Assembly: GCA_021904315.1 (NCBI GenBank)
Contig: CM038919.1
Location: forward strand, 19,709,666 to 19,773,665
DNA length: 64,000 nucleotides
DNA from: Sphagnum magellanicum
Taxonomy: Eukaryota > Streptophyta > Sphagnopsida > Sphagnales > Sphagnaceae
Direction: 5' to 3'
Below, in pieces: positions 1-11,936 of this stretch; positions within the stretch are counted from its first letter, which is position 1; every line of letters begins with the position of its first letter. Position numbers and translations under genes: made by a program. Under the pieces are notes generated by a model. That model saw only the letters and a program-made list of their open reading frames with translations, did no database searches and was not told the DNA's origin.

Positions 1-2370
1 AAGGTTGAGGAACCCTATAAACCTTATAAGAGACCTTACAAACCCAAACCCTCCCTTGCTAATGTGCCTTATCTCCAATTTTTAAAACCCCCAAAAGAAA
101 AAGAAGGGCGTTCAGAGCAGCCGGAGGGCCCCATTTCTCAATGTGAAAAAATGTCTCCACCAACGGACCCTTCCTCGTCCACCCCCCCCCCCCCCCCCCC
201 CCCCGCCCCCCACCCCCAAAGCAACGTCCTTTAGAGTCGAATGAACTCGGCACCGAGCACACGGCAGTATTGTTTATTCTCTGTCCAATGGTCTCTCACC
301 TCCTCACCCACCGGTTCCCCCCCCCCCCCGTCCATCCCACCCCCATGTGTAACTTCCCAGCTCACTTTATCACATCTTTATTCCTCTCCCCCCCAGGGTA
401 ACTTAAAGTAAGATAAAGATAAAGACAGACACACTGACGGACGTAGTGAATTAATATATATGATATATGGCCAGATTGAACATAAATTTCACTATAAACT
501 GAGATGCTGAAAAAATTCAGAAATCAAGTGTTATTCACAACCCATGTTCATAGGGTGGGCTGTAGGAACACTTAATCTCTATGGTGTATGTAATAGTTAC
601 TCTTGTAGGGCCACATTCTAAGCATGGGTGGAGCTGCTTTAAAGGCATTAGCCCAATGAAAGCTTCTATTTCAAATGGATTGTATTATATACTCCCATTG
701 TGACATCAATAATGACTTGAGGTCCATATGACTATTGTTTACATATATCCACCCGCCTTTCTCTTTTTTGCAAATTTTTGAAAAACTTTGTCACAAATTC
801 AATGATTTTGGAAAATCTTAAACATTTCAACAAATTTTTTTATAATTTTGCCAATTTTCTATACATGGGTTCAAGTAGATAGCCAAATGTATAAAAGGAT
901 ATTTAAGCATTTCCTTTCATATTTTTCAAATAGCCCAAATTTGGCTAAATCAGCTTATGGATGATCACCACTTAGCTAAATCAAAATTCAGGAGAAAAAA
1001 ACATTGATACTCAAAAAATGAAAAAAATTAAATTTAAGTAGTTATTAACATGTTGCTCAATATGGTAATTTTTTTAAATTGTGGATTGTTGTTCACATTT
1101 GAAGTTTCGCCTCAAATGCATGTCCATATAATAATGAAATCTTCAATTTCAAATATTTAAATATATGCTATGTTTCCATTGGAAGAAGGCCACTTGGAAT
1201 GTTTTGGAGGATGATTAAGTTGGACATTTTGTTACTTCCAGAATGATGAAGCATAATTGAATTATTGTGCATTGAAATGACCAAGCTTTTGATCCCCACA
1301 AATGTATTCAACAGATGTTTCTGGTTATAAAACTGAAAATCCAAAATTTGGAAAGTTTAGTTTGGTGGTAGGCAATTAAATTGATGGCATTGTTTTTTTT
1401 ATAATAAATTCATTACATGCCATCCAAACTTCAAAGTTTTTACCACATGCCATGACAACTTTAAATAGAACTAACACATTGCAACATACCTAATGCCATA
1501 CAAATGATGCCCATACTCATTACGGAACATACAAATGCCTCAAAACAAACAAGTCTAATAAACCCAAAGAGTTTTGGAAACTTTAAGCCTTTTTATTGGT
1601 AAAAGAACCAATAAAACGCACCCCCCCCCCCCAATAAATTTTCAAAATTTCAAAGTTTAAAATTTTAAAATTAAATTAAATTAAAAATTAAAATTAAAAA
1701 ACCCTTGGGTTTTGGTGACAACATAATTATATATGCATAGTGCTTGATTTAATTGCAATCACATCAACATTCTCCTCACCTGTTTGTTCATCAATCACAT
1801 TGTCACTTGAGTTACTAATGGGTATAGTGTTGGTAGTAATCTCTACTGGTAGCCAGTTCACTGTGGGGGTATTGGGTCAGTTTCAAACCGGGATCCAGTT
1901 CTAAACTGCAGTTTAGGGTTCTAAACTTAGATACAATATTGGTACCAGGTGGATCCAAATTGGTTACACATATAATACTTTTATCTAAATGTGGCTGTGA
2001 TAATTAAAATATGTTTATAACTTGCCAAAAAAAACCTACATAATGTTGTATGTTCATGTGGCTACATCTTTGTTCAAGCTTTAAGTTTACAAGGCTACAA
2101 GATTTTTCATAATGTAGCATAGTGGTAACAATTACTCCTTTTACTCAAGAGGTTTTTGTGCTTACTAAAGATTGTGAAAAGGAATCAATCTAAACTGACA
2201 AAACTAACTTTACAACACATAACACACAACAATTGCCATCTCTTTGAAGTTATTAGAAGTATCATTGATCTTTCAAACTAATAACTTAAGAATTGACAAC
2301 CACTTTGCCACACTAGATTCACAAACCCCCATCAACTAAAAAAAACAAATGACACAAGACATTGGTCATG
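1..2370. other. gene-free AT-rich stretch with C-rich left edge
   Basis: No open frame here resembles a known protein. The first 420 bases are C-rich, with poly-C tracts at 182-204 and 317-329; a further poly-C tract lies at 1621-1632. The rest is AT-rich single-copy-looking sequence. The short open frames over the poly-C runs translate to glycine or proline runs and are artefacts of the tracts. Confidence 0.6.
182..204 (+). repeat. poly-C tract (about 23 C)
   Basis: An uninterrupted run of about 23 cytosines, followed by one G and further short C runs. Similar long tracts recur at 36790, 37550 and 61094. The exact length in the molecule may differ, since assemblers handle such runs badly. 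Confidence 0.85.
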
Positions 2371-2374
2371 AAGC

Positions 2375-2440
2375 AATAGTGTGGTGATTGTTTAAATCAT
2401 CGACCTTGAGAGTTTGAATCTTCAACAAATGGGTTTGCAA
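2375..2440 (+). repeat. tRNA-like SINE head, degenerate
   Basis: The segment carries an A-box-like stretch (GTGGTGATTGTTTAA) followed about 35 bases later by a B-box-like stretch (GAGTTTGAATCTT). That order and spacing resemble the internal RNA polymerase III promoter of tRNA-derived SINEs. Both boxes differ from consensus, and I could not define the element's 3' end, so the call is tentative. Confidence 0.35.
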
Positions 2441-2792
2441 TGTTTCATTTTCTTTCCCAAGGCTAAAATCCAAGTAAAAGAAATTTGATGAATTCTCCAA
2501 ACAAATTATCAAAAACCATTACTATACATTTCACATACATTACTATATATTTCACATGAACATCATGGAAGAACATAATGACAATTAACAAACTTGATGT
2601 AATGAAATTATATAAAAATAAGAAGAAAAATCATTAGAATGAGCCTCCAACACTACAAGTTGTTTATAACTCAAAGAAAGCATAAAAGTTAAACAAATCA
2701 TATCTTCAAATAGATGGATGCACAAATGAAAATGGTTTTTTATTCAACTGTTTACACATCCATTATACCAAATACTATCAATCTTGATATAT

Positions 2793-2946
2793 CACTACTA
2801 CAAAAAGTGAGATTTATGACTAGGAAAATGTAGTCATTTCTTGCAAATAAAATCACATGACTATGTAATCAACTCAAACTCGTTGCTTTTACCATAGTTG
2901 TAAAAATGGCAATAGTCACAAATCACAAAAACAACTATGGTAAAAG
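2793..2946 (+). mobile_element. CACTA-like left terminus with subterminal hairpin
   Basis: The segment opens with CACTACTACAAAAAGTGAG, the usual look of a CACTA (En/Spm) terminal repeat. The next 200 bases hold several TGACTA/TAGTCA motifs, as expected for subterminal transposase-binding repeats, and a perfect 16-bp inverted repeat (CTTTTACCATAGTTGT at 2886-2901, its complement at 2931-2946). A matching inverted terminus (GTTTTTGTTGTAGTG) ends at 11308. I could not find a matching 3-bp target duplication, so it is uncertain whether the two ends belong to one element. Confidence 0.45.
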
Positions 2947-3744
2947 TGACCATAACAACCTAACATGCATATGTAGTCATCTAATTTGTAATATTTTGTG
3001 AATACTATTGAGTTTTTCAACTAGTGATTAGTAGCCATGTGGCAACCTATATTACAAAAGACAATATAAGCTAGCCTAAATAGCCTATGTTGAAGGTAAA
3101 ATTTTATTGAAAACATTTTATCAATTTTTTTATTATCGAAATCAATTACCAAATTTTCCTTATTGAAACCAGTTATTAGATTTTCATTACTAAAAACATT
3201 TTTATTGAAATTGATTTACTACTAGATTACATTGAGTAATTTTAGGACCGATTTTTTTGGGATAAGGTTAACCACCTGTTCCATCATTTTCTTGTTTTCT
3301 TTCTTGAAGGTACCTAAGGTTTTATACCTTTGAGGAATGTACAAAGGGAATTTTTTTGGAGTAAATTAACTTTTTTCTATTATACTTTTGTATGTAAAAG
3401 TTCTATGAATTGTTTTTTCTTCATATGTTGTGAGAATTTTGTCTTTTGTATGCAAGGTCTTTTTCCTTGTATTTGTTTTAGGTTTGTTTCTATAGAAAGT
3501 TTATGAGGTTGTCCTACTAAATTTTAACAAACCTTTTGTGTGTGTTTTTTTTTAATTATTTAAGGAAAGTAAGAAGGTTTTATCTTTTGTTCCTTTATTT
3601 TATTCCTTTCAAAACCCAATAGTTCACTAGGTGGTCTTAATAACCTAACCTAAAAACTTAAACCTAAGGCCTATGCAACCCAACCTAAAGGGGTACCCTG
3701 GATTAAAATAAGTAAGTTAACTAAGCATATTCAAGTAGGTTGCA

Positions 3745-3815
3745 AATGTGAGGATTTGAACCCCTTGCCTTCACATTAAAAATCCAAATTTTTAACCATT
3801 ACACCACTTTTTCAA
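3745..3815 (-). repeat. tRNA-like SINE head
   Basis: Read on the minus strand, the segment has GTGGTGTAATGGTTAA (A box) and, about 35 bases later, GGTTCAAATCC, a near-perfect B box. This is the layout of a tRNA-derived SINE head or a decayed tRNA gene. It cannot be a working tRNA because the anticodon arm region does not fold convincingly by eye. The body and tail of the element were not delimited. Confidence 0.5.
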
Positions 3816-3839
3816 TATGTGATATTTTTGTCATTGCAT

Positions 3840-4765
3840 CATTAGGAACATTTTTTCCTATCCTACCTATGTACCCTAACTTGCCTACCCTAATTATGTA
3901 ATTATCTTAAATTACCTTAGGCTATTTTTTATCATTTTGGGCTATTTCTACGACATTTTAAGTTCTATTTAAGTTATTCTAGACTAATTAACCTTAGCCT
4001 ATATTATGTTATTATAAATTAGTTTTAGATTTTATAGGCTATTTCACTCCATGTTTTTTTTTTTGTTGATTATTTTAAGTTATTTTAAAGTTATTCTATC
4101 CTTAGTTATTCGAAATTATTTTAAGATGTATTATTGAAAGATATTATAGGTTATGTTACCCTAGGTTATTATTGGTTATTATTGATTTTTTAAGATTATT
4201 CTTGGCCTTTCTTAATTATTTTAACCTATTTTATTCTAGGTTATTTTTATTATTTAAAGATATTCTACTCTAAATTATTCAAGGTTATTTTACTTTACTC
4301 CTTCTAAGTTATTATCATTTATTCTACCTTAAGTTATTATACATTTATTTTCAATTATTTTACCTTATACCATTCTTAATAATGATACATTAGGCTACTT
4401 TAAGTTATTCTCGATTATTGTACCTTAGTCTATTAGGTTTTTAAAATTATTCTCAATTATTTTATTTTAAGCTATTTTAGGTTATTATATTTAAATTTTA
4501 TTAATCTTAGATTATTTTAAGTTATTATACCCTAATGTATTAATAGTTTCAAATAGCTTATAATATCTTATAATAACTTGGGTAGAATAACCTAAAATAA
4601 CCTAGGGAATAATAGCTTAAAATAGGCTAAAAATAACAACCTTTCAAATAGCCTTGAATAAAGTAATCTAAAATAACTTTAAATGATTTTATGTAAAATA
4701 ACTTTGAATAGCCTAAAGTAGAATACATAAATTAGCTTAAATAAAATAGTTTAAAGTGTAACTAG
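3840..4765. repeat. strand-switching short-period AT array
   Basis: From about 3840 to 4530 the plus strand is built of degenerate units around GTTATTCTA, TTATTTTAGG and AGGTTATT. From about 4540 to 4765 the same units appear as the complement (AATAACCTA, TAAAATAACC). The array therefore reverses orientation near 4535 and forms a long imperfect inverted repeat. No coding sequence is present. It lies inside the interval bounded by the CACTA-like ends at 2793 and 11308. Confidence 0.65.
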
Positions 4766-4769
4766 GTGA

Positions 4770-7430
4770 AAATCCTATGAAGTGTACCACTAAAGACAAA
4801 AATGACCTAATCCTTATTGTGGTCATCTTTTCCTTATATTTTGATCCCCATCAAAATTAACGAATCAAAAATGTTAAATATTTCATAAACACCATATTTT
4901 AATCCAATAAAATTTTTAATTCCATCATAATCATCCATAAATATGCTTTTACATGGTAAAAAAAATTATGTAAAAAAATATATATAAAGGTCAAAGCATT
5001 GTGATAAGATTTTAGTACATTTAAAAAAATTTGGACCCATTTACTAATATGTTATTTGTAATCTATTAGTAGGCTACCTGGAACAAGGTTTTTAGGAAAT
5101 TAACTAATTCATGACTCTAGTCATGGGACTAATTGTGTAATCATAATTATGGCATTAATTGTGAAAATGACATAGTTGCAAGTTCAATATGCTTACATGA
5201 TTAGGTTTGAGACATAATTGCAAAAGTCTCCAATCATAAAACCACATTTTTACAACAATGTATCTTCTAAAATATCAAAAAATAAAATAAAAAACGTGTT
5301 AACATTTTCATACTCTAAGACATTTAATTTGTTACAAATAATTGCATTGGCCTCAACAATAGTTTCATTGAATGCATCTTCCACCTTTACAACTATTTCA
5401 AATATCGTAGGATGGATTCAAAGCATTGAATCATTTAGGAAGCCAAATATTATGGTACTCAAAAACAAATTCCATGAATTGATAATAAGGAATAAAAGAT
5501 CCAAATATGGATTAATGCTTCCATGAACATTTCTTGAAGCTTGGTTGAGATCACAACAACTTGTTCAATAGGTTATTTTGCGTTTGTTCACTTTCCCATT
5601 TAATTGTAATCAGTAAAACAACAAAACAATAAGTTGTTTATAGAAAGATGGCACTCTCCACTTGTATGATTTATAAAAAATCTTTTAGAACTCTAAGACT
5701 TAATATACAAACTTCAAGTATTTTGAATTGGACTTTGTGAAACTTAAGGAGAAACCAATCAAAATCATGGATTCTTGTTAAGAGATTTCAAATTCACTTT
5801 TGGGTTTAATTTTGTTCTTATTTTTAGCATTGTCTTTCATAGTCTTCCATTATAAAAATTCACACCAATCCCTTCGGCTATACAATTTCATGAGTTCAAG
5901 ATCATTGTTGTTTACAAGGTTCATTTCATAAAGTATTCCATTCTACACCATTTGCACTTTCACAAATAGACTATTCTTAATCTATTTGTCGTTTGCTTGA
6001 AAATGGTTTTATGGAATCAAGGGGATGATAAAACAATAATATGCAGTTCATGATATGCGTATGCATTTCCTATGACATGTATTTATTGTAAAAAGGTGTG
6101 TTTGCATAAATGAACTACTCATTGCATAACAAACAAAAGGGTAAATTTTGAAGGATTGTAGGGGTTTCAAGGGTGCCATCGTGATGAAAAGGTTTTTAAA
6201 ACTTTTTTAAAAAAACATGGTAAGCTATTGGTTGTGTTTGAACAACTTGGCCTCAACCTTTTATAATTTGGCAAATGTGATGGGTTTTAGGAGAGAATTT
6301 GATAGTCACAACATACGAAACAAAGTGAGCCTCTACAAAAGTTGATGTTAATAACAAATCAACAAATATGAAGAGAACATGACATAGATTAGCTTTGACA
6401 AAAAGTTTGACATTCACAACAATAGATTCACAAATGTGAGGAAACATGACATGAATGTTCAAGAAAAAAAATTCATGCTCACAACAACATATTGGCAAAT
6501 GCAAGGAGAACACAACATGTACTTTCAATAAAAAAATTGACACTCACAATAGATCGACAAAATTTGTTTGAATTACACGTAATGCTTGTGGTTTGTACCT
6601 GATCAATATTTTATTATGGCTTGAGATTATCCATTATCACCTCTGCATCACGTTGCTTCTTCGACTTCCTACTAAAAGACCTAAACATATGTTCCCATAT
6701 ATTGAAACTTGATTTTGATTCTATACCTTCAAGCTCATCATCAATGATTAACCCTTGGCCCTCATTACATTTTCGACATCCCAACTCACCAAAACATAGT
6801 CCCAAACCCTCCTACTAAAACACCATGCTTGAATCAAACAACTTAATAACTTCAAACAAACTTTCAAAACAAATACAAATGTTCGAACTTCCATCTCCAA
6901 CAACCTAAAAGCATAGAGGCAGACTCTCCTACAAAAACACAATGTTTCCATCTTCATCACACAAATCATTAAAATCTACCCATTCCATCTCCTTTCCATT
7001 TCCAACAACACTCATTTTTCACAAGTACCAAATTCAAGATTGCAATATGAATCAAATCTCATCCTACAAACCTTGTGAGGAGATGAAAAAATCTTACCTC
7101 CATCAATATGGTGATCTTTACATTGAAGGCTGGAATGTTGTTAAAGATGGTAGTAACTAATTATAAGGGAGTGGAGGTGTGAGTGCAGGCGACAAGATGT
7201 GCATTGTGTAGCATCTAATGGCGAGGGGCAAATGCACATTGTAGATCTTCAGGTTGGCAAGAGCTTTGCTTTCCAGCATCAATTCCTTGTGACAAATCCA
7301 AATCCTTCAGGCCATTCACATGGAGTCTGCTAACCTGTCGTGCAGTAGAGATAGAGAAGTGCCATATTTGATAAACCCCTGCAATTCTTCTTGTGCATTG
7401 AGATCAGCAGGCTTTATCATGTTATTTTTC
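4770..7430. other. gene-free AT-rich stretch
   Basis: Several open frames of 60-100 codons exist (for example at 5218-5526 and 6253-6543), but none shows a recognisable motif or gene-like composition. The last 250 bases before the TFIIE-alpha pseudogene are richer in GC and may be its upstream intron or flank. Confidence 0.5.
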
Positions 7431-7439
7431 ATGCTGCAG

Positions 7440-9208
7440 ATTGTGAAAGGGGTCAAGCTTTACAATGCAGCCATTGCTGCTGTGAGTGCAGAACAACAAA
7501 GTGAAAGTGGGGGTGACTCATATTGCTGCCTTGACTATCTATGCCCAGGTAATGGCTGTAGGCTATCTGGAACCCTATCTGACATCCTCATTTTGTGCAT
7601 TCTTATTCATTGTCTCTTTGACCCATGCTCCAGATGTCAATTTCTTTTATACCAAACAATGTTGATGGACAAATTGGGGACAAGGTTTGTATCCTCAGAT
7701 CAGGAAGATCTTCATATGCATCCCTTTTGTTTCCTCCTGTGTACAACATTGTGCGGTACCATATACACTGTGTAAAGCAGAAGATAAAAGGATCAATTGG
7801 AGCATGACAACACTACTCAGGAGTACACCTGCCCCAACACCAGCTTTGATCACAGGTATCTTCACAGCCTTCCATCCTGTTGATTCTGTCCACTTGCTGA
7901 GCAAAGCACTCTGCTCATTTTTGTTCTTTGCTCAAATTTGAGCATCCTCAGAATTGAATTTCCCAGTAGGACACTGCTAGGGAACAGGACTTTATCTGCA
8001 TTCTTGGCAGGTATTCTGCCCTTGATGCATTGTGCCTGGTCAACCCCTTTGATGAGAGATTGCACTGTGAGAATTGCAAGACAGAGCTCATGGCAGAGAG
8101 TGACAAGCTTGCAGCTGCTGAGCTTGGTGATGGATATGGTGAAGCTAATGCCCACTGTGGGAAGCTAAGGAGCTTCTTGAGAAAATGGATGTGAGTACTA
8201 CTTACACTTCTCCTGTCTGTAAGCATTTTGTTCTTGGGCACCACAGGAAATGAGTGCCTGGTGGGGAGGCCCACTTTCTGGCTCTCTTGCCCTTTGTAAA
8301 CTTAGATTATGAACTTTGCCTCTCAAGGTTTTTGGCAAAATACCCCAAATGTTCAGTGCTTGTGGGATGATAAAGAGTCTGTACTATGTCCTGCCCTATA
8401 TCTGTTCCAATTTTCAGGGTGTGGGATGTTACAAACTACCAACTAAGAAGTCCTGTACTGTGAATGGATAAGGAGTCGTGTAACATTGACTGTCTTCTGT
8501 GATTCTGACATAGCTTCAATCGTTCTTCTGGTGTTGGTGATTTGAACTCTGAACATGCAAGAGATCCATTAGAGACCACATGATATGATCCCAATATGAA
8601 CCACATAGTCCTAATGACTCAAATCTCTTTGTTTCGCTTTTGCAAGCTTATATGCATCATCCAATGACCAGTGATTTTATGGTTACTGACGAAAGATGTC
8701 TGGTAGGTGAGGTGAAAGTACAAGCAGCTTCAGCCATTGATGGTGCAACTGTCATAGGTGAAAGATTTGTTAGGTGTCAAAATACGCGTGAAGTTGATAT
8801 TGTTTCCATTTAACATGTGAGGTGGAAACAATGTCAACTTCACAGATATTTTGCAAACTCTTTCAGATGCTGTATCAATGCACATTTTTGTCCAAGCAAG
8901 TTTAGAAGATTATGTTCAGGACTTCAGAAAATTTACATTCTGAGTTGCACCCTTCAATGGTGACTTCAATTATTCTTGAAGCTTTGTCGTGAACATTCAG
9001 ATGAAGTTCTTGTTTTATCTCATTCTGTCTTGTTATTCTTCTTCATACCATGATCTTTTTGCCTTTCACTGTGTAGAAGAAGGGCCCAGCAATAGCCTGC
9101 CAAAAGGTGGGAACATGGAAGAGACAGGAGCTATGATTGCAGAGGATAATGCGGGTGGAACTGGAGGAATTTGAAGGTTTAGATGAAATTGATTGGGAGG
9201 AGGGCTGA
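7440..9208 (+). pseudogene. TFIIE-alpha pseudogene with introns retained
   Basis: Pieces of the large subunit of general transcription factor TFIIE appear in order. Exon-like 7440-7548 encodes VKGVKLYNAAIAAV and SYCCLDY. Exon-like 7742-7855 encodes VRYHIHCVKQKIK and, in another frame, QLEHDNTTQEYTCPN. Exon-like 8011-8190 encodes YSALDALCLVNPFDE, LHCENC and ELMAESDKLAAAE. About 8700 there is GEVKVQAASA, and 9164-9208 encodes the acidic end EEFEGLDEIDWEEG before a stop. Splice-like sites (AG before 7440 and 8011, GT after 7548, 7855 and 8190) show that introns are kept, so it is not a processed copy. It is broken: a 4-bp repeat near 7540 shifts the frame, the 3' splice site before 7742 lacks AG, a frame change falls near 7800, and one zinc-finger Cys of the CPNC position is replaced. 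The N-terminal winged-helix exon was not found. Confidence 0.85.
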
Positions 9209-9512
9209 GATTTCAGTTTCTGCCAATTGTCACATTAATTGTCCTGTATTGGTTAATGTTGCAAGCTTATTTGAATCAGAATGGGCACCTCAATCAAGAA
9301 TATGGTGTCCAGTAGAATGTTGTAGAAGTTGAGCTTTTAAATCAGGTCTCCACAGATTATGGAGCAACTAAATTGGAGAAATTGCTAAGACGTCATTTGC
9401 TATAAGTTAGTGGGGGATTTGTGCATGGGGTTTGCATAGAGAACTTATACACAGAAGAGAAGAGTCTTTTGTAAAGAAGATGATTTAGGCATTTCTATTT
9501 GTTTTGCAATAC

Positions 9513-9821
9513 TCATGGATTTCTGTTCATGTGTTGTTGGAACTGGAACAATAGGCACATGTGTTTCATTGGCAGGAGAACACTAGGTTTTAGCCTCAGG
9601 TGTATTCGGGACATTGCTCTTGCTACAGATGTGTCAGCCAGATATATGAGCCAAATGACAAACTCATCCACGAATGTAAGGAAGCTCCATTGCTGTTGAG
9701 TGAATCCATCAGAAGCCATCATTGACTGAATTTGTATTAAAGATGCTACCAAAGTGAAGGTATGAATTCCACCCAAGACGAGTGGTGAGATCAAGAGGTT
9801 TTTGAAGTATGCAGATGACAT
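9513..9821 (-). pseudogene. possible membrane-protein fragment (CASP-like?)
   Basis: A 102-codon open frame on the minus strand encodes two hydrophobic stretches separated by ASDGFTQQQWSFLTF, then VDEFVIWLIYLADTSVARA. The layout (helix, short loop, [FD]xxxxWL helix with small residues) recalls the last two membrane segments of Casparian-strip-like (CASP-like) proteins. The resemblance is weak, there is no start region and no flanking exon, so this may be chance. It lies opposite in strand to the TFIIE-alpha pseudogene just upstream. Confidence 0.2.
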
Positions 9822-9829
9822 AAGCTATG

Positions 9830-11290
9830 AGTTGTTCATGTAGTGCTTGGTGGTTTCTCTTTGTTGCTTTCTAATGCCAAACCCCCATTCTGATGCAGAG
9901 TGATGATGCGGATTCCTGGATGCAAAATCGTTGCCATTCAATACACAATGATCAGAGCATTCAAAAGTAAGTTTGTCATTTTATTGTGCTCTATGTATCT
10001 GGAACTTCTAGGGCTTCTGAATCTTTGGACAATACCTTGACTCTCACTACAGCTTGTGCTGGCTGTGTTCCTGTCCCATAGCTAACCACAATTGTTAGCT
10101 ATGTATTGAGCATTCATATACATACCAAGTGCTCATACCTACTTAGCCACTGACACGGTGACCACACTTCATGGATAACTATCAAGCACTTCAATTGCAC
10201 GAAACAACAAAGAAAGCATTTAGTGCAATCTGAATCCAAACTAGATTAGAGACAAATCACAAACTTATGAGAGGTTCATAATAGCTCTAACCCATGAAGG
10301 AGGAAAATACTCTCCTCCTTGTGGTCTAATTTGAGAATGATGCTGAAATGGCAAAATTCTTAGAACTCCCAAAGTCCTCTCACAAAACTGAAACTTTAGA
10401 ATCTTGTAACTTTAGGAAATTCAACCAAATGGAGCATGACAAAGCATTTTCTTATAGCTCGCATCGAGAGATTTCTAAAGTCCTATCAAGATCCTCAATT
10501 GAACATAAATTTCCTCTTCAAATAGTTTAAATTGGATCGGACTTTTCATTTTATTTCATTTCATGGTTTAATTTAACTTTATAGTACATTAAGTTTTGAA
10601 TATTTCATTTGGACCGTGAATTCAAATCTAATAAATTTCATTACATTAACCAATTCTTAAATTTCATCCTGAAATAAATTCTACAAGTGAAAAATATAAT
10701 CAATGTGACATTATTTACTTTAGTAATTAGATATTATTCAAAATACTTTTATTTAAAATTCGTAGACATGACATTGATTTAAGATATATTTCTCAAAACT
10801 GATTACACAACTTCAAAGGTGTTTTATTTTCATTATTACATTTTATTATAATTTTTTTTAAAATTATATAATCTAAATGGCAATTATAAAGAATAATAAA
10901 TTTTATGTCATGCATGTCAAAAAAAAATTAATTGTTGAAAAAAAGAACTTGAGGCATTATATACACTTTGCCACATAAGGTAACAAAAGTAGCATTTTTT
11001 ATGTCACAATGCCACATAGAGTAGCATATTTTTTGTCACAATGATCATACATGGTGTGACATCAGTATCTATGTTGTGTTCCAATGACTTAATTCAATCA
11101 TGACATAGGATCTTCATATAGGTTCTAGTATCTAGATGTCACCAACAATGTCCCTTATGACTAAAACACAAATTGAACTTAGTAAATTGGACATTGTTAT
11201 TTTTGGGTTAGTCAAAAGTGACATAGTTAATCATGATAGTCAAGTAATAATGACTTTACAATCATTGCATTATGCTAGGGGCAAAAAAGA
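9830..11290. other. gene-free stretch between pseudogene and CACTA-like end
   Basis: The first 250 bases are of mixed composition and may be further pseudogene flank; splice-like GTAAGT occurs at 9968. From 10500 onward the sequence is AT-rich, with TGACTA/TAGTCA motifs becoming frequent between 11050 and 11260, as expected inside a CACTA end. No protein is recognised. Confidence 0.5.
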
Positions 11291-11293
11291 CAT

Positions 11294-11308
11294 GTTTTTG
11301 TTGTAGTG
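11294..11308 (-). mobile_element. CACTA-like right terminus
   Basis: The sequence GTTTTTGTTGTAGTG is the reverse complement of CACTACAACAAAAAC, matching the CACTACTACAAAAA terminus at 2793. The adjacent 250 bases carry TGACTA-type motifs in both orientations, as at the left end. Flanking trinucleotides (TAT left, GTA right) do not match, so either the target duplication has decayed or the ends belong to different elements. Confidence 0.4.
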
Positions 11309-11309
11309 G

Positions 11310-11905
11310 TAGCATTTCAATTAAATCAAGACTTCCCCTGAACTAATAATATTTTTTCAATTTTCTAATGTTACAACATTGGCTAGCATCCCAAGTGGGA
11401 TTTAACATTAAACGGTGATAAACAAAATTTTAAATAATTTTTAAATTGGTAACAAAATGAAGATCAATCTCCAAATGCGGTGAATCTTTTTCAAATTTTA
11501 TTTTGAAATTTGGCAATTAATGAAACTATAGACGTATATATTCACACACATTTTGGAAAACATTTGCAGAAAAAACAATGCCCCAAACTTGGTCACCTCA
11601 TGTTTGAATCAAAATTTTATGGAAACAACTTTATGTGGGACATCAAACAAATAAATGTCCCATCCCAAGACATTTTACTAGGAACATTATTGAAAATGTT
11701 ATTTACAAACAATTTAGCATTACGAAATAAATGTTGAACTAAAAGTCCTAAATTTTTAGAAAACTTTGAATGACAAAGAAGAATCCTACTCAAAGAACTA
11801 TCCTAACAATGGTTTTATTTTCCAAGGGTTGGGATTAGAATATGGCATCAACTTTTATCTCAACCTTAGAAGCCTAAATAGACTCACCCAAATCAAACCC
11901 AAGAA

Positions 11906-11936
<31 letters not shown>

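Noticed and set aside
59-262. Minus-strand frame with a glycine run
   Set aside because: The glycine run is a translation of the poly-C tract; there is no other protein-like content.
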